From: Cellvibrionaceae bacterium
Lineage (GTDB): Bacteria > Pseudomonadota > Gammaproteobacteria > Pseudomonadales > Cellvibrionaceae
Reading direction: 5' to 3'
Length of the DNA stretch: 7,304 nt
Assembly (NCBI GenBank): GCA_027012915.1
Contig: JALUYN010000595.1
Location: 1 to 7,304, forward strand
The notes beneath the pieces are model-generated. The model did no database searches, was not told the DNA's origin, and saw only the letters and a list, made by a program, of their open reading frames with translations. This document shows positions 1 through 6,344 of the stretch, one piece after another; the first letter of the stretch is position 1; each line of letters begins with the position of its first letter. The position numbers and the translations under genes are program-made.

Positions 1-1
1 A

Positions 2-364
2 CGTATTATCGACATAGAAAACGAACAATTGAAAACCAATCATGCGGTGGTGGGTTACTTCGTCGGCAAGTCCTGGAACCTCCCCGCCTATCTGTGTCAC
101 GCCATCCATGAACACCACAACGTCCCCAAGGTACTGGAAGACGAGAGTTCAGATCCTCGCAAGAAAACCCTGCTGGCCATTTTGAAAATGGCAGAGCACA
201 TCTGTGGTAACTATCGAATTCTCGGGGATCAGGAACAGGACCATGAGTGGGAGCGGCTCGCTGAGCAAGTCCTGCTGTACGTGGGCATGAGTCAGTACGA
301 CTTCGAATCTCTGGAAGCCCAGGTACGGGAGATGGGCCTGGGACACGGCGGCTATTATTGCTAG
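2..364 (+). CDS. HDOD domain protein, C-terminal part (5' end outside window)
   Basis: This is the last 120 codons of a gene that enters from the left edge; the frame is open from base 2 and ends at TAG 362-364. The visible protein reads like the second half of an HDOD domain, a metal-less relative of the HD phosphohydrolases found in bacterial signalling proteins. The signs are an N-H-A-V-V-G stretch, then S-W-N-L-P, then A-I-H-E-H-H, followed by a helical tail with A-E-H-I-C. In the family this block follows an E-x(n)-H-x-x-[VI]-G pattern and the W-x-L-P and HH motifs are usual. HDOD proteins typically act as cytoplasmic signalling or regulatory modules, often fused to receiver, GGDEF or EAL domains. 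Any such domain here would lie upstream and cannot be seen. A TTG at 29-31 could be mistaken for a start, but the coding frame continues upstream of it, so I treat the gene as truncated by the window. The exact role is unknown. Confidence 0.8.
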   Translation, partial: RIIDIENEQLKTNHAVVGYFVGKSWNLPAYLCHAIHEHHNVPKVLEDESSDPRKKTLLAILKMAEHICGNYRILGDQEQDHEWERLAEQVLLYVGMSQYDFESLEAQVREMGLGHGGYYC

Positions 365-369
365 CCGCC
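347..369. terminator. Perfect 8-bp GC-rich stem-loop over the HDOD stop codon
   Basis: Bases 347-354 (GGCGGCTA) pair perfectly with 362-369 (TAGCCGCC) around a 7-nt loop. The right arm contains the stop codon TAG 362-364 of the HDOD gene. The hairpin sits between two convergent genes and is symmetric, so it could form in transcripts from either strand. No U-rich run follows on either strand, so it is not a classical Rho-independent terminator. It may be a weak bidirectional terminator or a 3'-end-protecting structure. Confidence 0.45.
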
Positions 370-381
370 ACCAACAACACT

Positions 382-408
382 CAACTGCCGCACTACTGGC
401 AGCAGTTG
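382..408 (-). terminator. Possible gshA 3'-end stem-loop
   Basis: The arms CAACTGC (382-388) and GCAGTTG (402-408) are perfect inverted repeats. An alternative inner pairing, CTGCC (385-389) with GGCAG (398-402), leaves an 8-nt loop. The structure spans the gshA stop codon (395-393). On the leftward transcript it is followed by a GU-rich stretch with only scattered U residues, so intrinsic termination would be weak. The hairpin at 347-369 lies just beyond and may act with it. Confidence 0.25.
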
Positions 409-1979
409 TACTGGCTGTAATAGGCCTTGATGTAATCTTCAAAGGGTTCCTGCGGCTGTGCTTCCACCTCCGCCTGCTGGGCCAGCGAATCCTCCGCCAG
501 TTTTTGCATCTCACGCTCGAGCTGCGAATCTAAAGGAGCCCCACGATAGCGTTCCCCGTGCTGCTGGGACAACGACATAGCCAGCTGGAAGAAGGTCTTG
601 TCTTCGCGCTGCATTTGATCGAGTAACTGCGCAGACGGCGTCAAGGAAGCATCCTTCAGCTTTGGCATCTGCGCCTTGACCGCTTCGCTGTAGCGCTTGG
701 TGTTGTAGCTGGTATCCAGCAAACGCGCCACGGCTTGCATTTCACGCAGCAACACCTTGCCCCACTGCTGCAACGACTGCTCGCCAATTTCGCTGAGTAG
801 CTTCATCTCTGGATCGCGACCGCGATATACCATCAAACGCTGGTTTTCCAGTTCACGCAGATATTTTTCCCCGCTCGCCTGGGGGCTGCGTACCAGCAGG
901 CAATACATCAGGAACACGTCCATAAAGTACAACTGCTCAGCGTTTACACCCAGTGGCTCATAAGGGTTGAGATCGACACAGCGCACTTCGATGTACTCGA
1001 TGCCGCGAGACGCCAGAGCACTCAGCGCCGTCTCACCGCTGCGCGCGGTGCGCTTGGGGCGTATGGTGCTGTAAAACTCGTTCTCGATCTGCAGCAGGCT
1101 GGTATTGAGCTGGTGATAATCGCCATTGCTATTGCTCAACCCTTTATCCACATACTCCTGATGAGGTTGGGTGATGGCGCCGCACAAGGTTTGAATATAG
1201 CTGCTCAGATCGTTGTAGCAGACAACCAGGGAAGATTGCGCGCTGCTCTGATAACCCAGATCGCCCATACGCAAGGTGGTGGCGTGGGGGGAGTGCAAGC
1301 TGTGATCGTCCTGCCCCACTGGCTGCAGCTGATGCTCACGGTCGCGCACAAAACTGCGACACACCGCGGGAGAAGCACCAAACAGATACAACAGCAGCCA
1401 GAAGTTGCCGCGGAAGTTGCGAATCAAATCCAGATAACGACGGTTCTTATAATTCTGCAGAGTTTCACCGGCACCTTCCTGGCGGTGCCAAAAATCCCAA
1501 AACTCGTCACCCAAAGAAAAGTTGTAGTGCACCCCGGCAATGGTCTGCATGGTACGGCCATAGCGCTCGCCCAATCCCAGGCGATACACCGTTTTCATTT
1601 TGCCCACGTTGGAGTCGCCGTAGCGAGCCACTGGGATATCTTCATCGGCCGTTAGCATGCAAGGCATGCTGGCTACCCACAAGGTCTCGCCTTCGGGCAG
1701 GTTTTTGTAGGTGTAGCGCTGAATATCGTCGAGCTGCTGCAACAACGTTTCGGTATCTTCAGTGGGCTCGGTGATGAACTCGAGCAAGGCTTCGCTGTAG
1801 TCGGTAGTGATATTGGGGTGAGTCAGCGCTGAACCCAAAGCCCGGGGATGATCGTTCTGTGACAGCTGACCATCGGGGGATACTCTCAAGCTTTCTTTTT
1901 CCAACCCTTTAAAAACTCGGGTCAGATGTTCGTTGCCGGATTCCGACAGTAGCGCCAGGCGCTGGCTTAAGAGAGACAA
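393..1979 (-). CDS. gshA: Glutamate-cysteine ligase (gamma-glutamylcysteine synthetase), GshA class I
   Basis: GshA joins glutamate and cysteine with ATP to give gamma-glutamylcysteine, the first and usually rate-limiting step of glutathione synthesis in the cytoplasm. From the TTG start I choose, the protein is 528 residues, close to the 518 or so of the E. coli enzyme. Visible family signatures are G-L-E-K-E-S-L-R-V (residues 25-33), T-D-Y-S-E-A-L-L-E-F (59-68), G-V-H-Y-N-F-S-L (149-156), the aromatic L-L-Y-L-F-G-A-S-P stretch near 196-204, Q-I-E-N-E-F-Y (297-303) and I-E-Y-I-E-V-R (327-333). With this start, Glu27, Glu29, Asp60, Glu67 and Glu328 fall at the numbers I recall for metal and substrate ligands in E. 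coli GshA. An upstream in-frame ATG at 2033 would add 18 residues (Arg-rich, no family resemblance) and lacks a ribosome-binding site. The TTG at 1979-1977 has AGAAGGA eight bases upstream. The gene is probably the last in a leftward tex-cluster transcript. Confidence 0.96.
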   Translation of the reverse strand: MSLLSQRLALLSESGNEHLTRVFKGLEKESLRVSPDGQLSQNDHPRALGSALTHPNITTDYSEALLEFITEPTEDTETLLQQLDDIQRYTYKNLPEGETLWVASMPCMLTADEDIPVARYGDSNVGKMKTVYRLGLGERYGRTMQTIAGVHYNFSLGDEFWDFWHRQEGAGETLQNYKNRRYLDLIRNFRGNFWLLLYLFGASPAVCRSFVRDREHQLQPVGQDDHSLHSPHATTLRMGDLGYQSSAQSSLVVCYNDLSSYIQTLCGAITQPHQEYVDKGLSNSNGDYHQLNTSLLQIENEFYSTIRPKRTARSGETALSALASRGIEYIEVRCVDLNPYEPLGVNAEQLYFMDVFLMYCLLVRSPQASGEKYLRELENQRLMVYRGRDPEMKLLSEIGEQSLQQWGKVLLREMQAVARLLDTSYNTKRYSEAVKAQMPKLKDASLTPSAQLLDQMQREDKTFFQLAMSLSQQHGERYRGAPLDSQLEREMQKLAEDSLAQQAEVEAQPQEPFEDYIKAYYSQYNCCQ

Positions 1980-1987
1980 AATGACAT

Positions 1988-1994
1988 TCCTTCT
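1988..1994 (-). promoter_or_regulatory. Ribosome-binding site that fixes the gshA TTG start
   Basis: On the minus strand AGAAGGA (1994-1988) lies 8 nt before TTG 1979-1977. No comparable purine-rich site precedes the in-frame ATG at 2033. An ATG at 1988-1986 is out of frame with gshA and meets a stop within seven codons. Confidence 0.7.
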
Positions 1995-2048
1995 CGGTAG
2001 TGAATGAAGGCACCCGCTGCGGCGGATGCGCAACAGAAGTCGAGGTAC

Positions 2049-2366
2049 TTACGAATCGGCAACCTCGTTCGAAGCAGCCTCATCGCCAGCAACAACAGCG
2101 GATTCATTCGCTGGGCTGGCCTCAACCATATCCAATGGCGGCAGATCGTCATCGGCGATTTGCGGCACACCGCGGTCGTTGGTGGCGCACTCCAGTATTT
2201 TAATGCGCAGCGTGTAATCCCGGGCGTTGCTCTCCACCATTTGGTTGAGCGCTTCGTCGCGATGCACCGTGCGATACAGATGATTGGTATCGCGACCGTC
2301 GCACCACTCACCCTGCTTGGTGAGAAAGCGCTTATCCTGATTCTGCAACAAAAAAACCTGAGCCAT
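2049..2366 (-). CDS. Small protein of unknown function between tex and gshA, acidic tail
   Basis: This is a 105-residue, soluble-looking protein with no signal peptide or membrane segment. I cannot name a characterised family. Residues 1-70 look like a compact folded domain: M-A-Q-V-F-L-L-Q-N-Q, then K-Q-G-E-W-C-D-G (17-24), L-Y-R-T (30-33), H-R-D-E-A-L-N-Q (35-42) and a probable strand Y-T-L-R-I-K-I-L-E-C (51-60). Residues 71-105 form a low-complexity, Ala- and acid-rich tail with ten Asp/Glu and no Lys or Arg, probably disordered. There are two cysteines (22 and 60) in the folded part. I chose ATG 2366-2364 because AGGTGG (2377-2372) lies 5 nt upstream; a GTG at 2375 in the same frame would add three residues and overlaps that site. 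The gene lies 118 bp after tex and 69 bp before gshA in the same direction. From memory, Pseudomonas aeruginosa also has one gene between tex and gshA, annotated there as a thioesterase-like protein; this one does not look like a thioesterase to me. Confidence 0.8.
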   Translation of the reverse strand: MAQVFLLQNQDKRFLTKQGEWCDGRDTNHLYRTVHRDEALNQMVESNARDYTLRIKILECATNDRGVPQIADDDLPPLDMVEASPANESAVVAGDEAASNEVADS

Positions 2367-2393
2367 TACTGCCACCTGCCGCTTTTAGCTGTC

Positions 2394-2434
2394 GGAGTGT
2401 ACCCGCATCACCGCAATGGTGGTAGCAACACTCC
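2394..2434. repeat. Inverted repeat between tex and the small gene
   Basis: GGAGTGT (2394-2400) and ACACTCC (2428-2434) are perfect 7-bp inverted repeats. Inside them CACC (2409-2412) and GGTG (2418-2421) form a second stem with a 5-nt loop. On the leftward transcript this folds into a two-tier hairpin that begins 50 nt after the tex stop codon and ends about 30 nt before the small gene start. No U-run follows on the leftward strand, so it is more likely an RNA processing or stability element, a partial attenuator or chance than a classical terminator. Confidence 0.35.
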
Positions 2435-2484
2435 ACGCCGTTTTACAAAACTTAAACCGAGCACCTCGTAAACAGAGGAAAGGA

Positions 2485-4842
2485 TCAGAGACGCCCACCC
2501 TTCTTCTTGGCCGCCTGAGCAAACAGTGCCGCCATACCACCCTGGGCATCCTGACTGGCTTTGCCGCCAGACTTACCGCCGCCATTGCCACCAAAGCTGC
2601 GCTGCTGGCTTTGCTTGCGCCCACCACGCCGCTCGGAACCTATAGAAGTTTGCTCTCCAGGCTTGTCGTCCAAACGCATAGATAAACCTATGCGCTTGCG
2701 AGCGACATCTACTTCCATCACCAGTACTTTGACAATATCGCCGGCCTTAACCACGTCACGAGGATCTTTAACAAAACTGTGTGACAGAGCCGAGATATGC
2801 ACCAGACCATCCTGATGCACACCAACGTCTACAAAGGCACCAAAGTTGGTGACGTTGGTCACCGTGCCTTCCAGAACCATACCGGGTTTCAGGTCGGAAA
2901 CCTTTTCGACGCCATCCTGAAACTTGGCGGTTTTAAATTCGGGGCGCGGGTCGCGGCCGGGTTTGTCCAGCTCACTGATAATGTCCTGAACCGTTGGCAC
3001 ACCAAATTGCTCATCGGTGTACTCCGCCGCTTTCAAGCCGCGCAGGAAACCACTGTCGCCAATCAGGCCCTTGATCTCACGACCATTCACAGAGGCAATT
3101 TTCTCCACTACAGAGTAAGACTCCGGGTGCACTGCCGAGGCGTCGAGAGGGTTGTCACCATTGGCTACGCGCAGAAAGCCCGCCGCCTGCTCAAACGTCT
3201 TATCGCCAAAACGCGCGACTTTCTTCAAGTCCTCGCGGCTCTTGAACGCGCCGTTAAGATCCCGGTAATCGACAATATTGTTAGCGAGGGTCTGGTTCAA
3301 TCCCGATACTGCCGCCAGCAATGGCGCTGAAGCGGTATTTACTTCCACACCCACGGCGTTCACACAATCTTCCACCACCGCGTCCAGCGAGCGCGCCAGC
3401 TGCGTTTGCGACACATCGTGCTGGTACTGACCGACACCGATGGATTTGGGCTCGATCTTCACCAGTTCCGCCAGCGGGTCCTGCAGACGGCGCGCGATGG
3501 AGATGGCACCACGAATGGTGACATCCAGATCGGGAAATTCTTTGGCAGCAAACTCCGAGGCGGAGTACACCGAGGCGCCAGCTTCATTAACCATAACTTT
3601 CTGCGCCTGAATGTCCTTGTGATCACGCAGAACATCGCCGACAAACTTATCGGTTTCACGCGATGCGGTGCCGTTGCCGATGGCAATCAAACCCACATTG
3701 TGTTGCTTGCACAGTGCAGCCAGGGTGAGTTCGGCTTCGCGCACTTTGTTTTGTGGGGGGTTAGGGAAGATCGCACCGTGATCCAGAACCTTGCCCGTGG
3801 CATCCACGACCGCCACCTTAACCCCGGTACGCAGACCCGGATCGAGGCCAATGGTGGATTTTTGTCCGGCAGGTGCAGCCAACAACAGATCTTTGAGGTT
3901 GCTGGCAAATACCTTGATCGCTTCTTCCTCGGCGCGCTCGCGCACCTCACCCATCAAGTCAGTTTCCAAGTGGGTCAGCAATTTCACTCGCCAGGTCCAG
4001 CGCACCACTTCCGCCAACCATTTGTCGGCTGCGCGACTGTGGTCCTCAATGCTCCAGTGATCGGCGATCATGGCTTCGCAGGGGTGACCGGTCTGCTGTG
4101 CATCGGCGTCGCCCAAAACAATCGACAGGCTTAAAAAGCCCTCGTTGCGACCGCGGAAGATTGCCAGCGCGCGGTGAGATGGAATGCTCTTCAACGGCTC
4201 GTCGTGTTCAAAGTAGTCCTGAAACTTGGCGGCTTCCGCCTGCTTACCTTCCAACACGCGAACGCTGACAATACCGTCGGATTTCAGGAAGTCCCGCAAG
4301 CGACCGAGAAGTGTCGCGTCCTCACTGAACCGCTCCATCAAGATCTGCTTGGCACCATCCAGCGCGGCCTTGATGTCTGTGATCTTTTTGCCTTCTTCGC
4401 TGTCGCCATTGAGGTACTTAGCGGCCTCTTCTTCCGGCGCCAGTGTGGGATCCGCCAACAGGCTGTCAGCCAGTGGTTCCAGCCCGGCCTCGCGGGCAAT
4501 TTGTGCCTTGGTGCGACGCTTGGGTTTGTAGGGAAGATACAAATCTTCCAGACGATTCTTGGTTTCCGCAGCGCTGATATCGGACTCCAGCTCTGGAGTC
4601 AGCTTGCCCTGCTCATCGATACTTTTCAGAATTGCCGCACGGCGTTCTTCCAGCTCTCGCAGGTAGCGCAAGCGCTCCTCGAGGGTACGCATTTGCGTAT
4701 CATCCAACCCCCCCGTTACCTCCTTACGATAGCGGGCAATAAAAGGCACGGTCGCGCCTTCATCTAACAAGGCAACGGCGGCATCCACCTGACGCTCCTG
4801 GGCATTCAATTCTTCAGCAATACGTGCGGAAATACTTTTCAT
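2485..4842 (-). CDS. tex: Tex, S1-domain transcription accessory protein (YhgF family)
   Basis: Tex is a conserved nucleic-acid-binding protein, related to eukaryotic Spt6, that acts in the cytoplasm with transcription. It was first linked to toxin gene expression in Bordetella. The protein is 785 residues from ATG 4842-4840, against about 773 in E. coli. The N-terminal helical part includes [20 protein letters not shown] and [15 protein letters not shown] YqgF/RNase H-like fold starts around residue 330 with G-L-D-P-G-L-R-T-G and contains [10 protein letters not shown] near 388-397. Helix-hairpin-helix segments lie around 490-570 (D-C-V-N-A-V-G-V, then D-N-P-L-D-A-S). An S1 RNA-binding domain covers about 650-723 ([22 protein letters not shown]). 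The last 50 or so residues are a Gly-, Gln- and Lys-rich tail, common in the family. A TTG three codons upstream (4851) is a less likely start; the ribosome-binding site is weak for both (GAG at 4854-4852). Confidence 0.97.
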   Translation of the reverse strand: MKSISARIAEELNAQERQVDAAVALLDEGATVPFIARYRKEVTGGLDDTQMRTLEERLRYLRELEERRAAILKSIDEQGKLTPELESDISAAETKNRLEDLYLPYKPKRRTKAQIAREAGLEPLADSLLADPTLAPEEEAAKYLNGDSEEGKKITDIKAALDGAKQILMERFSEDATLLGRLRDFLKSDGIVSVRVLEGKQAEAAKFQDYFEHDEPLKSIPSHRALAIFRGRNEGFLSLSIVLGDADAQQTGHPCEAMIADHWSIEDHSRAADKWLAEVVRWTWRVKLLTHLETDLMGEVRERAEEEAIKVFASNLKDLLLAAPAGQKSTIGLDPGLRTGVKVAVVDATGKVLDHGAIFPNPPQNKVREAELTLAALCKQHNVGLIAIGNGTASRETDKFVGDVLRDHKDIQAQKVMVNEAGASVYSASEFAAKEFPDLDVTIRGAISIARRLQDPLAELVKIEPKSIGVGQYQHDVSQTQLARSLDAVVEDCVNAVGVEVNTASAPLLAAVSGLNQTLANNIVDYRDLNGAFKSREDLKKVARFGDKTFEQAAGFLRVANGDNPLDASAVHPESYSVVEKIASVNGREIKGLIGDSGFLRGLKAAEYTDEQFGVPTVQDIISELDKPGRDPRPEFKTAKFQDGVEKVSDLKPGMVLEGTVTNVTNFGAFVDVGVHQDGLVHISALSHSFVKDPRDVVKAGDIVKVLVMEVDVARKRIGLSMRLDDKPGEQTSIGSERRGGRKQSQQRSFGGNGGGKSGGKASQDAQGGMAALFAQAAKKKGGRL

Positions 4843-4889
4843 AGACAACAACTCAAATGGAAAACTTTGCCGTACCTAATACAGTCTCA

Positions 4890-4918
4890 TTGACACGGTC
4901 TTATTCAGTACAAATATC
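4890..4918 (+). promoter_or_regulatory. Candidate sigma-70 promoter for the efflux operon (distal)
   Basis: A perfect -35 hexamer TTGACA (4890-4895) is followed after 17 nt by AATATC (4913-4918), a poor -10 match (3 of 6). Transcription would start near 4925 and give a leader of about 190 nt containing the palindromes listed below. The strong -35 and weak -10 are what one might expect of an activated promoter, but this is inference. Confidence 0.35.
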
Positions 4919-4935
4919 TGGCGTGAAACCGCCAG
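4918..4935. repeat. Inverted repeat CTGGCG-N6-CGCCAG
   Basis: CTGGCG (4918-4923) and CGCCAG (4930-4935) are perfect 6-bp arms around a 6-nt spacer. The repeat begins at the last base of the distal candidate -10 hexamer, so it could be an operator at the start of transcription or the first hairpin of the RNA leader. Confidence 0.45.
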
Positions 4936-4940
4936 GGACG

Positions 4941-4953
4941 CCGCATTATGCGG
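4941..4953. repeat. 13-bp palindrome CCGCAT-T-ATGCGG
   Basis: Two perfect 6-bp arms (4941-4946 and 4948-4953) flank a single base. It starts six bases after the 4918-4935 repeat. The one-base centre makes it a better protein-binding half-site pair than an RNA hairpin, although a shorter 5-bp stem with a 3-nt loop is also possible. Confidence 0.45.
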
Positions 4954-4980
4954 AATTCAACCGGGCAGCAACAGCCTTGA
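4948..4980 (+). CDS. Possible 10-residue leader peptide upstream of the efflux operon
   Basis: An ATG at 4948 opens a 10-codon frame (M-R-N-S-T-G-Q-Q-Q-P) ending at TGA 4978-4980. AGGGA (4934-4938) lies 9 nt upstream and could serve as a ribosome-binding site. It lies downstream of the distal candidate promoter and inside the set of inverted repeats, the position a regulatory leader peptide would occupy. An ORF this short is easily produced by chance, and only conservation or ribosome profiling would establish it. Confidence 0.15.
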   Translation: MRNSTGQQQP

Positions 4981-4984
4981 ATTT
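4954..4984. repeat. Inverted repeat AATTCAA / TTGAATT
   Basis: AATTCAA (4954-4960) and TTGAATT (4978-4984) are perfect 7-bp arms with a 17-nt spacer. The left arm abuts the 4941-4953 palindrome. The arms are AT-rich, so an RNA stem would be weak; a dimeric protein site is equally possible. Confidence 0.35.
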
Positions 4985-4993
4985 ACAAATCTT

Positions 4994-5021
4994 TTGTGGC
5001 TGTTAGCCAATCTTTGATAGT
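4994..5021 (+). promoter_or_regulatory. Candidate sigma-70 promoter for the efflux operon (proximal)
   Basis: TTGTGG (4994-4999) and GATAGT (5016-5021) are separated by 16 nt; each matches the consensus at four of six positions or close to it. Transcription would begin near 5028. The spacer contains the TGGCT-GTT-AGCCA palindrome, a typical place for a repressor operator. Confidence 0.3.
4997..5009. promoter_or_regulatory. Candidate operator palindrome TGGCT-GTT-AGCCA
   Basis: The 5-bp arms (4997-5001 and 5005-5009) are perfect. The palindrome starts within the proximal -35 hexamer and extends into the spacer, so a bound repressor would block that promoter. RND pump operons are often controlled by TetR- or MarR-type repressors, but nothing here identifies the regulator. 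Confidence 0.3.
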
Positions 5022-5096
5022 GTGCGACGAAGGCCCTGAGCTATGCTTTTCAGCCTTCCCAAAAGTGGCCCACGAACAGGGTTTAGCCCCAACTAT

Positions 5097-5104
5097 AAAA
5101 AGGA
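5097..5104 (+). promoter_or_regulatory. Strong ribosome-binding site favouring the GTG 5112 start
   Basis: AAAAAGGA (5097-5104) lies 7 nt before GTG 5112-5114. The alternative ATG at 5043 has only AAGG about 9 nt upstream. Confidence 0.6.
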
Positions 5105-5111
5105 TTGTCGA

Positions 5112-6344
5112 GTGCCAAACACTGCCCAATCGGGGTTTATAGCCCGCCACCGCACACCGCTGTTAATGCTGCTGATCGGCATCCCCATCATAATTGGCGT
5201 CGCCACCCTCAAGCCTGCTCCGGAGCCACAACGACCCAAAGCACAACAACCACTGGAAGTGGCCGTTTCAGTATCCGAACCGAGAACCTGGACCTTAAGC
5301 GCCATCTCCCAGGGTACCGTCGAGCCCAAGCGCGAGATCAACCTGGTGGCGGAGATTTCCGGACGCATTGTTGAGGCTTCGCCCAAGTTTGTCAGCGGTG
5401 GCGCTTTTGCCGCCGGCGAGCTACTGATCAAGATCGACGATCGCGACTACCGCTATGCTCTGGTGCGGGCCAAGGCGCGAGTGGCAGACGCCCGACAATT
5501 GCTGGCCACGGAACAGGGCCGCGCACGCCAGGCCAAGCGCGAGTGGCGCGATCTGGGCAATCGCCAGGCCAACGATCTGTTTCTGCGCAAACCGCAGTTG
5601 GCCGCTGCCAAGGCCAATCTCGAAGCCTCTCTGGCCGATCAACACAAGGCCGAGCTGGATCTCAAGCGCACTGAGATCACTTTGCCCTTCGCCGGACGCG
5701 TGCGCAAAACTCTGGTCAACCTGGGTCAATACGTTACTCCCGGCACTCCCATTGCCTCGGCCTACGACTCGAGCACGGCAGAAATCCGCCTGCCGTTAAC
5801 CGAGCGCCAAGCGGCGCTGATTAACCTGCCGCTGGGCTCTCTGCAAAGTGACGCAGCGTCAGTGAAGATCAGCGGATCGGTGGCCGGACAACCTCACCAA
5901 TGGCAGGGCAAACTAACCCGCACCGATGCGTCTCTCGACACCCGATCACGCCTCTATTACGCCATCGCCGAGGTCGAAGACCCCTACGATCTTGAGCATG
6001 ACACCAGCGCCAGCCAACAACCGCCACTGATGATTGGCCTGTTTGTCGAAGCCACCATCGAGGGCAAGCCCCTGAGTAACGTGGTGCGCCTGCCCAAGAC
6101 CGGCCTCTATCAAAACAGCCTGCTCTATACCCTGTCAGACCAAAACCAGGTGATCATTAAACGCGCCAGAGTGCTGAGCAGCGACCAAAACTATGTCTGG
6201 CTCAGAGCCGACCTAACCCCTGGTGAGTCAGTCATCCTTGAGAAACAACACTATTTGAAAGCCGGTATGAGCGTGCGCCCCATCCGGGCAACCGAATCTG
6301 CCGAGACATCTGCTCCCGAAATGGCACAGGAGCCACAACAGTGA
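5112..6344 (+). CDS. RND efflux periplasmic adaptor (membrane fusion protein, HlyD/AcrA type)
   Basis: This protein should bridge an inner-membrane RND permease and an outer-membrane channel in a tripartite pump. From GTG 5112 it has 410 residues. Residues 16-33 form one hydrophobic segment (P-L-L-M-L-L-I-G-I-P-I-I-I-G) preceded by Arg and His, so it is a membrane anchor with the rest in the periplasm; I see no lipobox cysteine. A lipoyl/barrel-sandwich half spans about 68-108 (G-T-V-E-P-K, A-E-I-S-G-R-I-V, L-L-I-K-I-D-D). An alpha-helical hairpin rich in Ala, Arg and Lys follows at about 110-185. The second lipoyl half includes L-P-F-A-G-R-V (191-197) and G-Q-Y-V-T-P-G-T-P-I. A beta-barrel region spans about 222-318 and a membrane-proximal region about 325-393, ending in a short acidic tail. 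Starting at ATG 5043 would add 23 unremarkable residues; the better ribosome-binding site favours 5112. The stop codon overlaps the permease start. The pump substrate cannot be inferred. Confidence 0.92.
   Translation: MPNTAQSGFIARHRTPLLMLLIGIPIIIGVATLKPAPEPQRPKAQQPLEVAVSVSEPRTWTLSAISQGTVEPKREINLVAEISGRIVEASPKFVSGGAFAAGELLIKIDDRDYRYALVRAKARVADARQLLATEQGRARQAKREWRDLGNRQANDLFLRKPQLAAAKANLEASLADQHKAELDLKRTEITLPFAGRVRKTLVNLGQYVTPGTPIASAYDSSTAEIRLPLTERQAALINLPLGSLQSDAASVKISGSVAGQPHQWQGKLTRTDASLDTRSRLYYAIAEVEDPYDLEHDTSASQQPPLMIGLFVEATIEGKPLSNVVRLPKTGLYQNSLLYTLSDQNQVIIKRARVLSSDQNYVWLRADLTPGESVILEKQHYLKAGMSVRPIRATESAETSAPEMAQEPQQ
6328..6332 (+). promoter_or_regulatory. Ribosome-binding site of the permease inside the adaptor 3' end
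   Basis: AGGAG (6328-6332) lies 8 nt before GTG 6341-6343, within the last codons of the adaptor gene. Together with the 4-base GTGA overlap this suggests translational coupling of the two pump subunits. Confidence 0.65.

Larger units (their letters stand above)
4843..5111. other. Divergent intergenic region between tex and the efflux operon
   Basis: This 269-bp region separates leftward tex from the rightward adaptor gene. It holds two candidate rightward promoters (4890-4918 and 4994-5021), inverted repeats at 4918-4935, 4941-4953, 4954-4984 and 4997-5009, and a possible 10-codon ORF (4948-4980); these are listed separately. I could not identify a convincing tex promoter. The best minus-strand candidate is CATAAT (4950-4945) with TTGCTG (4971-4966) at a short 15-nt spacing. 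No regulator gene is present, so any repressor acting here must be encoded elsewhere. Confidence 0.6.

Noticed and set aside
1113..1655. 180-codon rightward frame inside gshA
   Set aside because: It lies antisense to well-conserved GshA sequence and encodes no recognisable domain; open antisense frames follow from the codon bias of the real gene.
1967..2311. 114-codon leftward frame overlapping the small gene and the gshA start
   Set aside because: It is a shifted frame of the small gene; the product is rich in Arg, Cys and Trp without recognisable structure, and it has no convincing ribosome-binding site.
2440..2451. GTTTT-AC-AAAAC near-palindrome after tex
   Set aside because: Only five weak AT pairs with a 2-nt centre; it is too unstable for an RNA hairpin and has no second copy to suggest an operator.
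2435..2480. Possible internal promoter for the small gene (TTTACG with TTTGTA or TGTAAA on the minus strand)
   Set aside because: The hexamers match the sigma-70 consensus poorly and no spacing gives a good pair.
3406..4134. 242-codon rightward frame inside tex
   Set aside because: It is antisense to the conserved RNase H-like and central regions of Tex, and its product resembles no family. The frames at 2797-3330 and 4174-4767 are rejected for the same reason.
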